A stretch of 64,000 nucleotides of DNA from positions 1 through 64,000 of the forward strand of contig NZ_JAJBTT010000008.1 in the NCBI RefSeq assembly GCF_020860705.1, read 5' to 3'. Of this stretch, positions 18,563-27,588 are shown piece by piece (positions within the stretch are counted from its first letter, which is position 1; every line of letters starts with the position of its first letter). The position numbers and the translations under genes are program-made. The notes beneath the pieces are model-generated. The model saw nothing but the letters and a program-made list of their open reading frames with translations, ran no database searches and was not told where the DNA came from. The stretch comes from Akkermansia sp. (GTDB taxonomy: Bacteria > Verrucomicrobiota > Verrucomicrobiia > Verrucomicrobiales > Akkermansiaceae).

Positions 18563-18700
18563 TCACTTTCTCCGCCTGCTTCCGCGCCGCGGGCGACACC
18601 GCAGGGCTTGGTATCCGGCCACGACAAAAGCGAAGGCAGTTATCGCCAGGAAGGAGCGGAACAGCCATGTCAGCAGCTCCCAGTAAATTTCCTGAGTCAT
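18563..18700 (-). CDS. 45-residue single-pass membrane protein
   Basis: Too short for the ORF track. Reading the minus strand from ATG 18700 gives 45 residues: a short polar head (MTQEIYWELL), one hydrophobic helix (FLAITAFAFVVAGY) and a strongly basic tail ending RRGSRRRK. The start overlaps the stop of the 70-residue upstream gene as ATGA, a sign of translational coupling. The positive-inside pattern places the tail in the cytoplasm. No known family; small membrane proteins of this kind can be regulators or toxins, but nothing here shows which. Confidence 0.5.
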   Translation of the reverse strand: MTQEIYWELLTWLFRSFLAITAFAFVVAGYQALRCRPRRGSRRRK

Positions 18701-18909
18701 GCGGAAGGTTTTTTGCCGGAAGACGGGCCATTGCCTAAATCTTCCCGGAGACGTTTGACGGCACAGGCAATCAGGGTAGCCTTATCCAGCTGGCAGCGTT
18801 CCACGTGCAGGGCGTCCGCTTCCGCATCCCGGAAAAAATGGACGGACAAGGGCATTTTTCCCTTGATTTGAATTTTTTTCTGATTCTTTTTCTTATTTTC
18901 CGCCTTCAT
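18697..18909 (-). CDS. 70-residue basic protein, possible ribbon-helix-helix
   Basis: 70 residues with a Lys-rich start (MKAENKKKNQKKIQIKGK) followed by LSVHFFRDAEADALHVERCQLDKATLIACAVKRLREDLG, which looks like one beta strand and two helices, the size and order of a ribbon-helix-helix DNA-binding protein. I cannot confirm the family. It is divergent from the HTH gene at 19066, sharing a 150-base intergenic region with dyad sites, and is coupled to the 45-residue membrane protein downstream. Confidence 0.5.
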   Translation of the reverse strand: MKAENKKKNQKKIQIKGKMPLSVHFFRDAEADALHVERCQLDKATLIACAVKRLREDLGNGPSSGKKPSA

Positions 18910-18924
18910 AGAAATCCTTTTTTT

Positions 18925-19006
18925 GGTGCAATAATGGCCTCAATGGCCCTCTTACGCCGCAATAATGCACCTGAAATGGTATTCCAGTCAACGAAAATAT
19001 ACCATT
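18925..19006. promoter_or_regulatory. Dyad sites in divergent promoter region
   Basis: Two inverted repeats lie between the divergent genes: GGTGCA (18925-18930) with TGCACC (18966-18971), and AATGGTAT (18975-18982) with ATACCATT (18999-19006). Both could bind the HTH or RHH product encoded on either side. Inference from position only. Confidence 0.4.
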
Positions 19007-19065
19007 AAAGTGACGTTTTATAAAAAAGATTGAAAAATCGCACCATTTCCATTACAAATGGATGC

Positions 19066-19557
19066 ATGAGTGAGAACCAGGATGAACTCAAAAAGCAGAT
19101 CAAGGCTTGGCTGAAACAGCAGAACATCCGCCGCGATGAATTTGCGGCGGCATGTTTCGTGTCTCCCAACACGGTCCGCAACTGGCTTGCCCAAGTATCC
19201 ATCCCCAGGGACAAGGAAGCTCTCATCCGGCTCATGATGGAAAAGACGGAAAGGGAGAAAAAACTGAAAGAAGCGGCGAGAGCCAATTGGAAGCCTTTTG
19301 CCGTCATGCTGAGTGCAGAGGATTACAAGCTCATTGAAGAAGCCGCCAGAATGGACAATATGACGGTGGAGGAATGGGCGGAAGCCACCCTGATCAAGGA
19401 CGCCCAGAAGAGGATGAAAAATTATTACGGGGACGAAGACAATTTTGCGAACGACATTTCCCTGGCTGCGGAAATGCCGGAAGAATACGGCGCGCCCAAG
19501 CCTCCCTCTTCTTCCGCTTCACCATCCTCATCCCCACGCCGCAAGCCGCGTCAATAA
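19066..19557 (+). CDS. HTH-containing regulatory protein
   Basis: About 163 residues from ATG 19066 (MSENQDELKK); the track start at 19030 is a TTG inside the promoter region. Residues 10-50 form a helix-turn-helix of XRE style (WLKQQNIRRDEFAAACFVSPNTVRNWL). A second part, about residues 85-120 (FAVMLSAEDYKLIEEAARMDNMTVEEWAEATLIK), resembles a ribbon-helix-helix or Arc-type segment. The tail is Pro/Ser-rich and ends in basic residues. Two DNA-binding-like modules in one short chain is unusual. It probably regulates the shared promoter region with the two small divergent genes. Confidence 0.65.
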   Translation: MSENQDELKKQIKAWLKQQNIRRDEFAAACFVSPNTVRNWLAQVSIPRDKEALIRLMMEKTEREKKLKEAARANWKPFAVMLSAEDYKLIEEAARMDNMTVEEWAEATLIKDAQKRMKNYYGDEDNFANDISLAAEMPEEYGAPKPPSSSASPSSSPRRKPRQ

Positions 19558-19776
19558 ATCCTGGGAAGCATGGCAGATCCGCCCACCCCGGGAACGGCCG
19601 CCCGATGGTTCTTCCGCGGACTGAATCCCCCGGTTCCCAGAGATTCCGGGGGATTTTTCCTCTAACGACATCAGGAACGCCCCCCTTTTTGCAATTTAAA
19701 CCGGCATGATTGCTGCACGGGCTTGCAACACTTCTATAGTCTTTTTTCTTGTGTAATGGATTCAGGAGGATCTATC

Positions 19777-21370
19777 ATGTTAACTATGAATCAACTTCTC
19801 TACCTTTTGCTCATGGGCGTATTCTGGTTCCCGCTTTCCTCCCGTGCGGAAACGTCTCCATCTCCCGAGCCTACCCTCTCCATCAGGATGGTGCATCCGG
19901 ACAACGAGAAACTGGTCCGGGAAGGGAAACCGGCCCCGGAGGGATATACGCCATACGAGTACGAGTTCGGCGGCTACCATGGAAAAAAGCGGAAAGAACG
20001 CCTGTTTCTGAAAAACACCCCCGTCATCACGGAAGCGGACGTGGAACGGGCGGCGGTTGACCTGAGCAGGCCTGCGCATCTCAACGTTACCCTGAATGCA
20101 ACGGGAGGAAGGGCCATGAAAACGGCCACCTCCGCCATGAAACTGGGACGCGACAGGCTGGCGATCGTTGTGCAGGGGAAGGTTAACTCCGCTCCCACCG
20201 TCCAGGCAGTTCTCTCCAATTTCTTTGAAATATCCGGACTGGACGGAGAGAATGAAGCCGCCAGGCTGGCGGAACTGCTCACCCGCCATGCCGCCGCTAA
20301 CCAGTCCACCCCTTTCACTTCGCAGGACCTGGCCCTGTACGCCATTCATCCGGAAAGCGCCCGGCTGGTGGAAGAAGGGGTTCTTTCCGTACCGGGATAC
20401 AGGCTCTGGAGCCGCCCGGCCCAACCGAGTGAAAAAAACGAAGGAAACGAGTATCTGCTTCTAGGAAACGCTCCCATCGTCACCGGGGCGGAAGCCCAAT
20501 CCGCGCGCCAACCTGGACTATCAAGGGAGCGTGAACATCATCTGGAATGAAGAAGGATGGCGGAAACTGAAACAGGCATCCGCAGCATGGAGGCCAGGCA
20601 AAGACAGGCTTGCCGTCGTCCTGCACGGCGCCATTGTGGCCACGCCCTTGTTTCAGGAAACGCCCTCCCATGCCACCCTCATCCCCGGGCTGGGGGATGA
20701 CCGCCAGCTGGATGCCATCTGCACGGCCATCAATACCCAGCTTCCGCCGCTGACGGAGCAGCAGAAACGGCAAGTGAAGAAGAATCTGGCCCTTTATCCC
20801 GTCCACCCGCGCAGCAGGGAACTGGCACAGCGCTTTCTTCCGGAACTCCGGCGGGGAAAAACCATCCGCCTGAAAAGCGGGTTCCGCTCCATCCCCTACA
20901 CCTTTCCCGGTTATCCGGAACCTGTCCAGTCCTACGCCTTTATCCGCCCGGAATCCATCACCGGGCCGGAGGATATCCAATACACGGAACGTTACCAGAA
21001 CGGCACGATTGCCTGCCAGCTGCTGCCCAGGGCGCGGGAAAAAGTGAGTTCCCTGATAGCCGCAAGCCCCGTGGGCGATGTAAACGTGGCGGTTGTCTTT
21101 CAGGGACACCTGCGCTACCAGTTGACGGTCAGGCGCTCCATTCTTCAAATGTGGGGACTCCCCGTGCTGACTTCCGTCCAGCCCGTTTCCGCCATTTACA
21201 TCCTCACTCCGGAGGAAGACCAGCGCATGTACCGGGAATCCGTGAACCTCATGATCCGGTACCTCCTGGAACCCGTCTGCCCCTGGCTCTTTAAAAACGT
21301 CCCTTCCTTCCGGACGCTGGGGGACCAGCGACCCTTCTTAATGATTGATTCCGGGCTGGAGCGCCCCTGA
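19777..21370 (+). pseudogene. Frameshifted secreted protein with three SecDF-P1-head-like repeats
   Basis: Two ORFs (19723-20550 and 20531-21370) are one gene split by a frameshift. It starts at ATG 19777 after a strong AGGAGG seven bases upstream, with a signal peptide ending near SSRAE. Three tandem repeats follow. Each begins with an HP-x-S/N 'LV.EG' stretch, then NTPVITEADVE or NAPIVTGAEAQ or PESITGPED, then a strand-rich segment with a 'DRLAIVVQGKVNSAPTVQ' pattern (second copy DRLAVVLHGAIVATP, third NVAVVFQGHLRY). This is the pattern of the SecDF P1 head domain. In repeat 2 the frame breaks within CCGCGCGCCA (20501-20510): restoring one GC dinucleotide lets repeat 2 align with repeat 1 residue by residue. 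It could be a true pseudogene, a phase-variable tract or a sequencing error. Confidence 0.75.
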
Positions 21371-21418
21371 TTTTTTTGCTCGAACCGGGCGGGGGGCTCC
21401 GCTATATTGCCTCCCGTT

Positions 21419-23065
21419 ATGGCAACACCGGATTTTCATTATCAGGATCCTTTTCCTATTGAAAAGGACGATACCCAATACCGCCTCATCACGTCCGATT
21501 ACGTGAGCGTAGGGGAGTTTGAAGGACACCCCATGCTGAAGGTGGAACCGGAAGGCCTGCGCCTCCTGGCCGCGGAAGCCTTCCATGACGTGGCTTTCTT
21601 CCTGCGCCCCGCACATCTGAAGCAGGTGGCCGCCATCCTGGACGATCCGGAAGCCAGCGCCAACGACAAGAGCGTGGCCCTGACCATGCTCCGGAACGCA
21701 GAAGTGGCCTCCGCCGGCATCTTGCCTTTCTGCCAGGATACGGGCACCGCCACCATCGTGGGCAAGAAGGGCCAGCAGGTCTGGACCGGCTGCGACGACT
21801 GCGAACAGCTTTCCCACGGCGTGTACGACGCCTATACCCAGAACAACCTCCGCTATTCCCAGACCGTGGCACTGGACATGTATACGGAGAAGAACACCGG
21901 CACCAACCTGCCCGCCCAGATTGACCTGGAAGCGGTGGAAGGGATGAAGTACTCCTTCCTCTTCGTCGCCAAGGGCGGCGGCTCCGCCAACAAGACCTAC
22001 CTGTACCAGGAAACGAAGGCCCTGCTCAATCCCGCCACGCTGAAAAAGTTCCTGGTGGAAAAGATGAGCACGCTGGGTACGGCGGCCTGCCCGCCTTACC
22101 ACATCGCCTTCGTCATCGGCGGCACGTCCGCAGAGAAGTGCCTGAAGACGGTGAAAATGGCTTCCACGAAGTATTACGACAACCTGCCCACCACAGGCAA
22201 CGAGTACGGCCGCGCCTTCCGAGACGTGGAATTGGAAAAGGAACTGCATGAAGAAGCCTGCAAGCTGGGCCTGGGCGCCCAGTTCGGCGGCAAGTGGTAC
22301 GCGCTGGACGTGCGCGTCATCCGGCTGCCCCGCCACGGAGCCTCCTGCCCCGTGGGCCTGGGCGTCTCCTGCTCTGCGGACCGCAACGCGAAGGCCAAGA
22401 TCACGCCGGAAGGCATCTTCCTGGAACAGCTGGAAACCAACCCCGGCCAGTACATTCCGGAAGCCCTGCGCATGACCTCCAGCGAGGCCGTCTCCATTGA
22501 CCTGAACCGCCCGATGAAGGAAGTGCTGGCGGAACTGAGCAAGTATCCCGTCACCACGCGCCTGAGCCTGAACGGCACCATCATCGTGGCGCGCGACATC
22601 GCCCACGCCAAGCTGAAGGAACGCCTGGAAAAGGGTGAAGGCATGCCCCAATACATGAAGGACCATCCCGTGTACTACGCTGGCCCGGCCAAGACCCCGG
22701 AAGGGTACCCCTCCGGCTCCTTCGGCCCCACCACGGCGGGTCGCATGGATTCCTACGTGGACCTGTTCCAGGAAAACGGCGGCTCCATGATCATGATCGC
22801 CAAGGGCAACCGCAGCCAGCAGGTGACGGACGCCTGCCAGAAGCACGGCGGCTTCTACCTGGGTTCCATCGGCGGCCCCGCCGCCATCCTGGCCAAGAAC
22901 AACATCAAGAAGGTGGAACTGCTGGAATACCCGGAACTGGGCATGGAAGCCATCTGGAAGATTGAGGTGGAAGACTTCCCCGCGTTCATCCTGGTGGATG
23001 ACAAGGGCAACGATTTCTTTGCCAAGATCCGCGAAGGCTGGGCCTGCGCCGGCTGCGCCCATTAA
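21419..23065 (+). CDS. Fumarate hydratase, class I (Fe-S)
   Basis: About 548 residues from ATG 21419. Single-chain class I fumarase, with the alpha-type domain ([18 protein letters not shown], containing one [4Fe-4S] ligand Cys) and further ligand regions in [18 protein letters not shown], followed by the beta-type C-domain ([49 protein letters not shown]). It interconverts fumarate and malate, here probably in the reductive branch leading to succinate or propionate. A strong terminator follows, and the frameshifted gene upstream ends 48 bases before the start. Confidence 0.95.
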   Translation: MATPDFHYQDPFPIEKDDTQYRLITSDYVSVGEFEGHPMLKVEPEGLRLLAAEAFHDVAFFLRPAHLKQVAAILDDPEASANDKSVALTMLRNAEVASAGILPFCQDTGTATIVGKKGQQVWTGCDDCEQLSHGVYDAYTQNNLRYSQTVALDMYTEKNTGTNLPAQIDLEAVEGMKYSFLFVAKGGGSANKTYLYQETKALLNPATLKKFLVEKMSTLGTAACPPYHIAFVIGGTSAEKCLKTVKMASTKYYDNLPTTGNEYGRAFRDVELEKELHEEACKLGLGAQFGGKWYALDVRVIRLPRHGASCPVGLGVSCSADRNAKAKITPEGIFLEQLETNPGQYIPEALRMTSSEAVSIDLNRPMKEVLAELSKYPVTTRLSLNGTIIVARDIAHAKLKERLEKGEGMPQYMKDHPVYYAGPAKTPEGYPSGSFGPTTAGRMDSYVDLFQENGGSMIMIAKGNRSQQVTDACQKHGGFYLGSIGGPAAILAKNNIKKVELLEYPELGMEAIWKIEVEDFPAFILVDDKGNDFFAKIREGWACAGCAH

Positions 23066-23093
23066 GCGAATTTAAATATAATAATTAAATACG

Positions 23094-23143
23094 AAAGACT
23101 AAAGAACCTCCGGGAAAAGGAGGGGCTTTAGTCTTTCTTTTTT
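23094..23143 (+). terminator. Strong terminator after fumarase, probably bidirectional
   Basis: AAAGACTAAAG...CCTCC-loop-GGAGG...CTTTAGTCTTT, followed by CTTTTTT on the plus strand. The A+T-rich sequence on the other side may let it also serve the convergent membrane-protein gene. Confidence 0.9.
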
Positions 23144-23165
23144 ACTGCCGTTCGCCCCTGTCCTC

Positions 23166-23672
23166 CTAGCAGCACAGGGAATAGAGCAGCACCAGCGCCA
23201 GGTTGGCGCAGGCGGCCAGCAGCAGCCGCACCGGTTGCAAGCAGCCCGTCTTCCCCAGGACGACGGAGAGGAGAAGGAAAGAAGCGTACAGGGCCGTCCA
23301 GAACAGGAAAAATTCCGCCAGTCCCCTTCCATTGCCGCTCCCGTCCAGAGGCATCTTCCAGCCAAGGAACGGTAGAGGCAACGCGGGAAGCACGGCATAC
23401 ACGGCATAAACCCAGTTCCGGACGACCGTCCGGTAGGTAACTGCCAGCGGATCCCTGCCAAACAGGATATTCCTGGAATGGATTTCCCGCACGGCCTCCT
23501 TCCGCAGGGCAAAAGGCAGATAGAACGGAAGAAGCATCGGCAGCAGCACAGGCCATGCATAAAGCAGCATTCCCACCCCCAGGATGAAGGCAAAAAACGT
23601 TACGAGTGCCAGGGGAATCAAGGAGATGAGCAGCAGGACCAGCCCTGTCTTTCCGTCCGCCTTGTCTCCCAT
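23166..23672 (-). CDS. Multi-pass membrane protein of unknown function
   Basis: About 168 residues from MGDKADGKTG (23672); the track start at 23702 adds ten residues. Four or five hydrophobic helices are visible: LVLLLISLIPLALVTFFAFILGVGMLLYAW, WVYAVYAVLPALPLPFLGW, FFLFWTALYASFLLLSVVL and LLLAACANLALVLLYSL, separated by short charged loops. I recognise no family. It converges on the fumarase gene across a shared terminator and diverges from queD. Confidence 0.65.
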   Translation of the reverse strand: MGDKADGKTGLVLLLISLIPLALVTFFAFILGVGMLLYAWPVLLPMLLPFYLPFALRKEAVREIHSRNILFGRDPLAVTYRTVVRNWVYAVYAVLPALPLPFLGWKMPLDGSGNGRGLAEFFLFWTALYASFLLLSVVLGKTGCLQPVRLLLAACANLALVLLYSLCC

Positions 23673-23874
23673 CTTCAGGAAAGACCATGAAATGTAAACC
23701 ATAGGGTAAACGCTTTAGTTTTATTCATATCACCATAACAGAGCCACTTCACAAGAGAAAGCCGGAAAAGGTTTTTCCGGACAGCCTCCAGGCTCCTCCG
23801 CCACTCCGGCATGCCGCTCCGCACATACTCTGATTGGGATTGCCCCCCGTTCCAGCAAACGTTATTCTTTCTTC

Positions 23875-24327
23875 ATGGCTTACCGAATTTGCAAATCCAT
23901 TGAACTGGAAAGCGGGCACCTCCTGTCCAAGCACCCCGGCAACTGCAAATTCCCCCATGGCCATACACGCTCCGTGGAGATGGTGTTCCGGGCGGATACG
24001 CTGGACGCCAATGACATGGTGGTGGATTTCAAAGCCATCAAGCAGATGATGGGGGATTTTCTCCAGCAGTTTGACCATTCCCTGTGCGTCAATACGGAGG
24101 ATCCCAATTACGCCACGTTCGTGGCCGCCTACGGGGAACGCATTATTCCGTTTGACGGGGAAGACCCCACGAGCGAAGTGATGGCCCGCACCATTTTCCA
24201 CTACGCCCGGCATGCGCTGGAAAAGGCATGGAAAGGCTCCGGGGATTACCCCGTGAGGGACTGCGTGACGCTGGAACGCGTCCGCGTGTGGGAGACCAGC
24301 AGCTCCTGGGCGGAATACGGGGAATAA
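23875..24327 (+). CDS. queD: 6-carboxytetrahydropterin synthase (QueD/6-PTPS family)
   Basis: 150 residues. The zinc-binding histidines appear as SGHLLSKH and FPHGHT, with the catalytic Cys four residues before the HGH (NCKFPHGH), and the substrate-binding Glu in VWETSSSWAEY. VVDFKAIKQ is also typical. QueD converts dihydroneopterin triphosphate to 6-carboxytetrahydropterin in queuosine synthesis. No other queuosine gene is nearby and I see no preQ1 riboswitch upstream; a short hairpin (CCGGAAAA/TTTTCCGG near 23.77 kb) lies in the intergenic region. Confidence 0.9.
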   Translation: MAYRICKSIELESGHLLSKHPGNCKFPHGHTRSVEMVFRADTLDANDMVVDFKAIKQMMGDFLQQFDHSLCVNTEDPNYATFVAAYGERIIPFDGEDPTSEVMARTIFHYARHALEKAWKGSGDYPVRDCVTLERVRVWETSSSWAEYGE

Positions 24328-24526
24328 TTCCCTTCCCCCCACCAGGCAGGGGGCGGCCCGCATGGGAAAACACCGCCTTTCCCCGCTCCTTCCACATCGG
24401 GGGGATGCGCCTTTTTCACGGTCCGTTCCATAACGGGATCCGACTTCCCCGGAATTTTCCCGGCCCTTCAGGGAACGCCGGTAGACGAAGAAAGCATCGG
24501 GCCGGATTCTCCCCTCCCTGCACTCC

Positions 24527-25285
24527 TTAAAACGGGTTGAGGCACATCATGAGCTTCGATGTCCTGTGCCCATAGGTGGTAGAATACACGTCCGTAATTT
24601 CCCGCGCCCATTCGTCAATGGTATGCTGATGGTGGGCATATTTTCTAAAATCCTTGGTGTCCACGCCCAGCATGGAGCTGTGGTCTTCCTCATAGTCCGC
24701 AAATTCGGAGACGATGCGGCCCTTTTCATCCCGCACGCGTCCCGCCATGGCGATGTGGCCCTTTTTAATGAACCGCTTGGCCAATCCGCCCCCCTTGATG
24801 CCGCTCAACGCCGTGACCAAGATGCCGGCCTTGGCGTTCGTGGGCGTGATGGAGATGATGGCAAGCTCCATCGTATAGGCTCCTTTGGTTCCCGGAGGCA
24901 CCATGTCAAAATGCGGGTTTTTAGCGACTTCCTTCTCCATGCTGGCCGTGACTTTCTTCTGGAAGTACTCCGCCAGGTCGTGCAGGGCGGCAAATCCTTC
25001 ACTGGTATCCGGCCTCACATCCATATGCCCTGTATCCACCGGAACGACGGCCATCCGGATTTTCTGGCCATTCACGCCGTTCACTTTGTCATTCCAGACT
25101 TTTTCATCAGGAGCGTTCCAGTACGCATCAAAGGGAATATGGGAGTCCCCATTCTTCACGCAGTGGGTCATGAACCCCGTCTGGGGCACATGCTTGAAGT
25201 TATTGGAACAGGAAACCAGCGCCATGCCGCCAAGCAGCACAAGCGCCATCAGGGAAACCACGAACAGAAACCGGCGTTTTCTCAT
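24527..25285 (-). CDS. DUF3313-like lipoprotein
   Basis: About 252 residues from MRKRRFLFVV. A basic start, hydrophobic stretch and lipobox (ALVSC) make it a lipoprotein. The body TGFMTHC...DAYWNAPDEKVWNDK...KIRMAVVPVDTGHM resembles the DUF3313 family of envelope lipoproteins with unknown role; the later AYTMELAIISITPTNAKAG fits the same fold. It lies downstream of the radical SAM gene on the same strand, more than 200 bases away, so a shared operon is doubtful. Confidence 0.65.
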   Translation of the reverse strand: MRKRRFLFVVSLMALVLLGGMALVSCSNNFKHVPQTGFMTHCVKNGDSHIPFDAYWNAPDEKVWNDKVNGVNGQKIRMAVVPVDTGHMDVRPDTSEGFAALHDLAEYFQKKVTASMEKEVAKNPHFDMVPPGTKGAYTMELAIISITPTNAKAGILVTALSGIKGGGLAKRFIKKGHIAMAGRVRDEKGRIVSEFADYEEDHSSMLGVDTKDFRKYAHHQHTIDEWAREITDVYSTTYGHRTSKLMMCLNPF

Positions 25286-25500
25286 AAAAAAACAAATAGC
25301 TAGAGTCATTTTATACATGCCCCGGCATCTTCTGTCAATAAAACCCTGGGCATGAAACGCTCCGGTCCGGCAACCGGCATGGAGGAAGGAAACATCCGGA
25401 AACCATGAAAAAACTTCCTGAGCCGGACAAAACCGCCGGAGGAAGAACCGTGCCCGCTACGTCCCAGAATTCCCATGGAACCTTGTTCTGCCGTACCCCG

Positions 25501-26670
25501 TCATTTTTCTTCCACCGCTCCGGCCTCTTCTTCCCCTCCCGCCGCAGGAAGCGTTCCGGAATAGAACTCCCGGATGAACCAGGGGTTGCGTTCCTCCCAG
25601 AGGGTTTCCGCCACATCATCCGCCACCCGGATGGAAAGCCGCTCATGAAAACACGTGAATTCCCCCACCCAGTCCGTCCTGCCGGAGGTCACGTAATTGA
25701 CGCAGCCGCACCACTGCAGGCACCGCGGGCGCAGGGGGCAGAAAAAGCATTTGGGATTTTTATTGCCGCGGGCGGCGGAGAGCGTCATCTTTTTCTTCCA
25801 GTCCTCCCCCGTCCAGACATTCCCCATGCGCAGGGATTCGTTATCGTCATTGCCCACCAGGCGGGCACAGGGATACATGTTGCCGGAGACCGCCACGGCA
25901 ATCTCCCGTTCCCCCAGGGTGCACATTTCACAGGCCTCATAACCGCCTTTAACATAGGCGGCAATTTTGCTCTGAATGACATTCAGCGTCAGCGGACGGC
26001 CCGCCTGGTAGCTCCGGAGGACTTCCCTCCCAATTTCTTCATAAGCGCTGGAAAGCGTTTCCAGCGCCTCCTCCGTCCACCGCGCCCCAAAGTCAGGGTT
26101 AAGCATGATATCCAGCCCGCACGTTTCCCCCATCCACCGGACGGAATCCGCCAGATGCCGCACATTGAGCGGATTGACCACGCAGATGAGGTCCGCCCTG
26201 TGTTCCCTCCCCTTGAACCATTCCAGGGCGGCGGCGCAGTCCCCGTGGGAATTGCGGCCGTCCGGATACTTGCGCCACACGCCGTGCATGGCGGCATTCC
26301 CGTCCAGGGAAAGCCCCAGCCGGAATCCTTTTTCCATCAGCCACGCCACGCGTTCCTCCGTCAGCAGGGTCATGTTGGTCGTCAGCGTCCATTTCAGCCG
26401 AATTCCGGAGCGGAGAGCCTCTTTTTCCGCATATTTCCGGCATTTCCGCAGCAGATCCCATTCCAGCAGAGGTTCCCCGCCAAAGAAACCGATCAGGATT
26501 TCAGGCTGCCTGCCAAGGGCCTTTCCTTCCTTCCGGGCCTGTTCCAGACCAAAGTCAATGGAGCGGAAAGCGGTTTCCACACTCATGGAGACAGGCCTCT
26601 TGCGGCCCGCATAGCAATACCCGCAGCGCAGGTTGCAGTCATGCGTCAGGCACAGGGTCAGATTGATCAT
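25501..26670 (-). CDS. Radical SAM/SPASM peptide-maturase-like protein
   Basis: 389 residues. The radical SAM cluster motif CxxxCxxC is CNLRCGYC (Cys 12, 16, 19), followed by GFFGGEPLLEW and TLTTNMTLL, as in the sulfatase-maturase/peptide-modifying group. The C-terminal SPASM region supplies more cluster cysteines: CEMCTLGE...MYPC and CFFCPLRPRCLQWCGC. Enzymes of this architecture install thioether or carbon-carbon cross-links, or oxidise Ser/Cys, on peptide or protein substrates. Four paralogous small ORFs with a shared leader lie immediately upstream on the same strand; the nearest stops 68 bases before this start. A sulfatase-maturase role is the alternative, but no sulfatase is in the window. 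Confidence 0.88.
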   Translation of the reverse strand: MINLTLCLTHDCNLRCGYCYAGRKRPVSMSVETAFRSIDFGLEQARKEGKALGRQPEILIGFFGGEPLLEWDLLRKCRKYAEKEALRSGIRLKWTLTTNMTLLTEERVAWLMEKGFRLGLSLDGNAAMHGVWRKYPDGRNSHGDCAAALEWFKGREHRADLICVVNPLNVRHLADSVRWMGETCGLDIMLNPDFGARWTEEALETLSSAYEEIGREVLRSYQAGRPLTLNVIQSKIAAYVKGGYEACEMCTLGEREIAVAVSGNMYPCARLVGNDDNESLRMGNVWTGEDWKKKMTLSAARGNKNPKCFFCPLRPRCLQWCGCVNYVTSGRTDWVGEFTCFHERLSIRVADDVAETLWEERNPWFIREFYSGTLPAAGGEEEAGAVEEK

Positions 26671-26738
26671 GGCTTTTTATGGAACAACATTCAAACACCT
26701 GATGAACAACGGAGGGAATTTCCGGTTGCCCGCCTTCC

Positions 26739-27023
26739 TCACCGTTTTTCCCAGAAGGCAGCCGGGACTTTTCCGGGGAGAAGGAGCCTGCGGTCGTCAG
26801 AATAAGGTTCGGGCTGTTTTCCGGAATCATCAGCTTTGGGAACCTGTGTTTTCCCTTGTTCCGCAGAACCGGACGTCCCCTGACCGGATGAAGGCGGCGG
26901 TACGCAGGACATCAGGCCGCCGGCGGCAGCCAAAAGGGCGCCCGTTTTCAGCAATCTGGAAAATTCGGCCCGCGTAGGGTAGGAACGCCTGCGGCCCGGC
27001 ACGGAGGAAGAGGAATGGTTCAT
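26739..27023 (-). CDS. YPTR-leader small protein A (candidate radical SAM substrate)
   Basis: 94 residues. After a basic start (SVPGRRRS) comes the shared leader YPTRAEFSRLLKTGALLAA followed by GGLMSC. The Cys sits where a lipobox Cys would be. The C-terminal 54 residues are hydrophilic, Pro/Ser/Gly-rich and not alike among the paralogs. It is the last of the four paralogs before the radical SAM gene. It could be a lipoprotein, a precursor peptide for the radical SAM enzyme, or both. The family is not one I know. Confidence 0.6.
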   Translation of the reverse strand: MNHSSSSVPGRRRSYPTRAEFSRLLKTGALLAAAGGLMSCVPPPSSGQGTSGSAEQGKTQVPKADDSGKQPEPYSDDRRLLLPGKVPAAFWEKR

Positions 27024-27060
27024 AAGACTGTTTCCGGGAAGGAACGGGAACTCTTGAAGG

Positions 27061-27239
27061 CTACTTGCTCTTCAGCACCGCAACGCCGCCCGGCCTCATG
27101 CCTCCCTGCGTCTGCTGGGAGCAGGCGGTAAGGCTGCCAGCAATAACGGCGGCCACTGCTCCGGCCTTAATCAGACGGGCCAGTTCCTCCCGCGTGGGAT
27201 AGCGCCGGGAAGAAGAATTTTTTCAACAGTCCCGCTCAT
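27061..27239 (-). pseudogene. YPTR-leader small protein B, frameshifted in an A6 run
   Basis: Not in the ORF track. The minus strand from ATG 27239 reads MSGTVEK, then loses frame at a run of six A (plus-strand T6 at 27218-27223). One base further back the frame continues NSSSRRYPTREELARLIKAG, AVAAVIAGSLTAC and a short Gln/Gly-rich tail ending VLKSK. An in-frame TGA upstream excludes another start. Adding one A restores a 59-codon gene with the same leader as its neighbours. The cause may be mutation, slippage during transcription or translation, or a sequencing error. It starts seven bases after the stop of paralog C. Confidence 0.6.
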
Positions 27240-27246
27240 GGCCCCG

Positions 27247-27447
27247 TTATTTTCCCTTGGCAGGAATAATCTTGACGGGCGGGGGCAGCGGCGCGCCACC
27301 CATCATCTGCCCCTGCTGCTGTTGCACACAAGCGGCCAGGCTGCCGGAAATAGCTGTTAAAAGACCCAGTTTGAGCAATTTTACCAGCTCTTCACGGGTC
27401 GGGTAACCGTTCTTTTGAGGCGGTTGAGGAGATATGGGGGTAGTCAT
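27247..27447 (-). CDS. YPTR-leader small protein C (candidate radical SAM substrate)
   Basis: 66 residues. The leader reads GYPTREELVKLLKLGLL, then TAISGSLAAC, then a tail rich in Gln, Met, Gly and Pro (VQQQQGQMMGG, APLPPPVK). Compact and intact, it is the clearest member of the family. Its own promoter-like sequence (TTGACT-N17-AAATAA) ends six bases before the ATG. Function unknown; candidate precursor or lipoprotein. Confidence 0.65.
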   Translation of the reverse strand: MTTPISPQPPQKNGYPTREELVKLLKLGLLTAISGSLAACVQQQQGQMMGGAPLPPPVKIIPAKGK

Positions 27448-27453
27448 GCGTCC

Positions 27454-27482
27454 TTATTTCCACCAATTTCACTGACAGTCAA
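27454..27482 (-). promoter_or_regulatory. Promoter-like element before paralog C
   Basis: On the minus strand TTGACT, 17 bases, AAATAA, then six bases and the ATG at 27447. The -35 box overlaps a TGAC-N-GTCA dyad. The same arrangement and much of the spacer sequence recur before paralog D. If the boxes are used, transcription would start at or next to the ATG. Confidence 0.45.
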
Positions 27483-27588
27483 GAAAAAAGACAATTCATC
27501 CATTCCCCCCCGGCATCCTCCGGCGGCGGGACCTCCATTCCCTGCCGGGAGATACGGCGGCTCAACCCGGCGAACCCTTTGAACCTTA

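Noticed and set aside
23703-23874. preQ1 riboswitch upstream of queD
   Set aside because: No preQ1 aptamer pattern; only a simple CCGGAAAA/TTTTCCGG hairpin is present.
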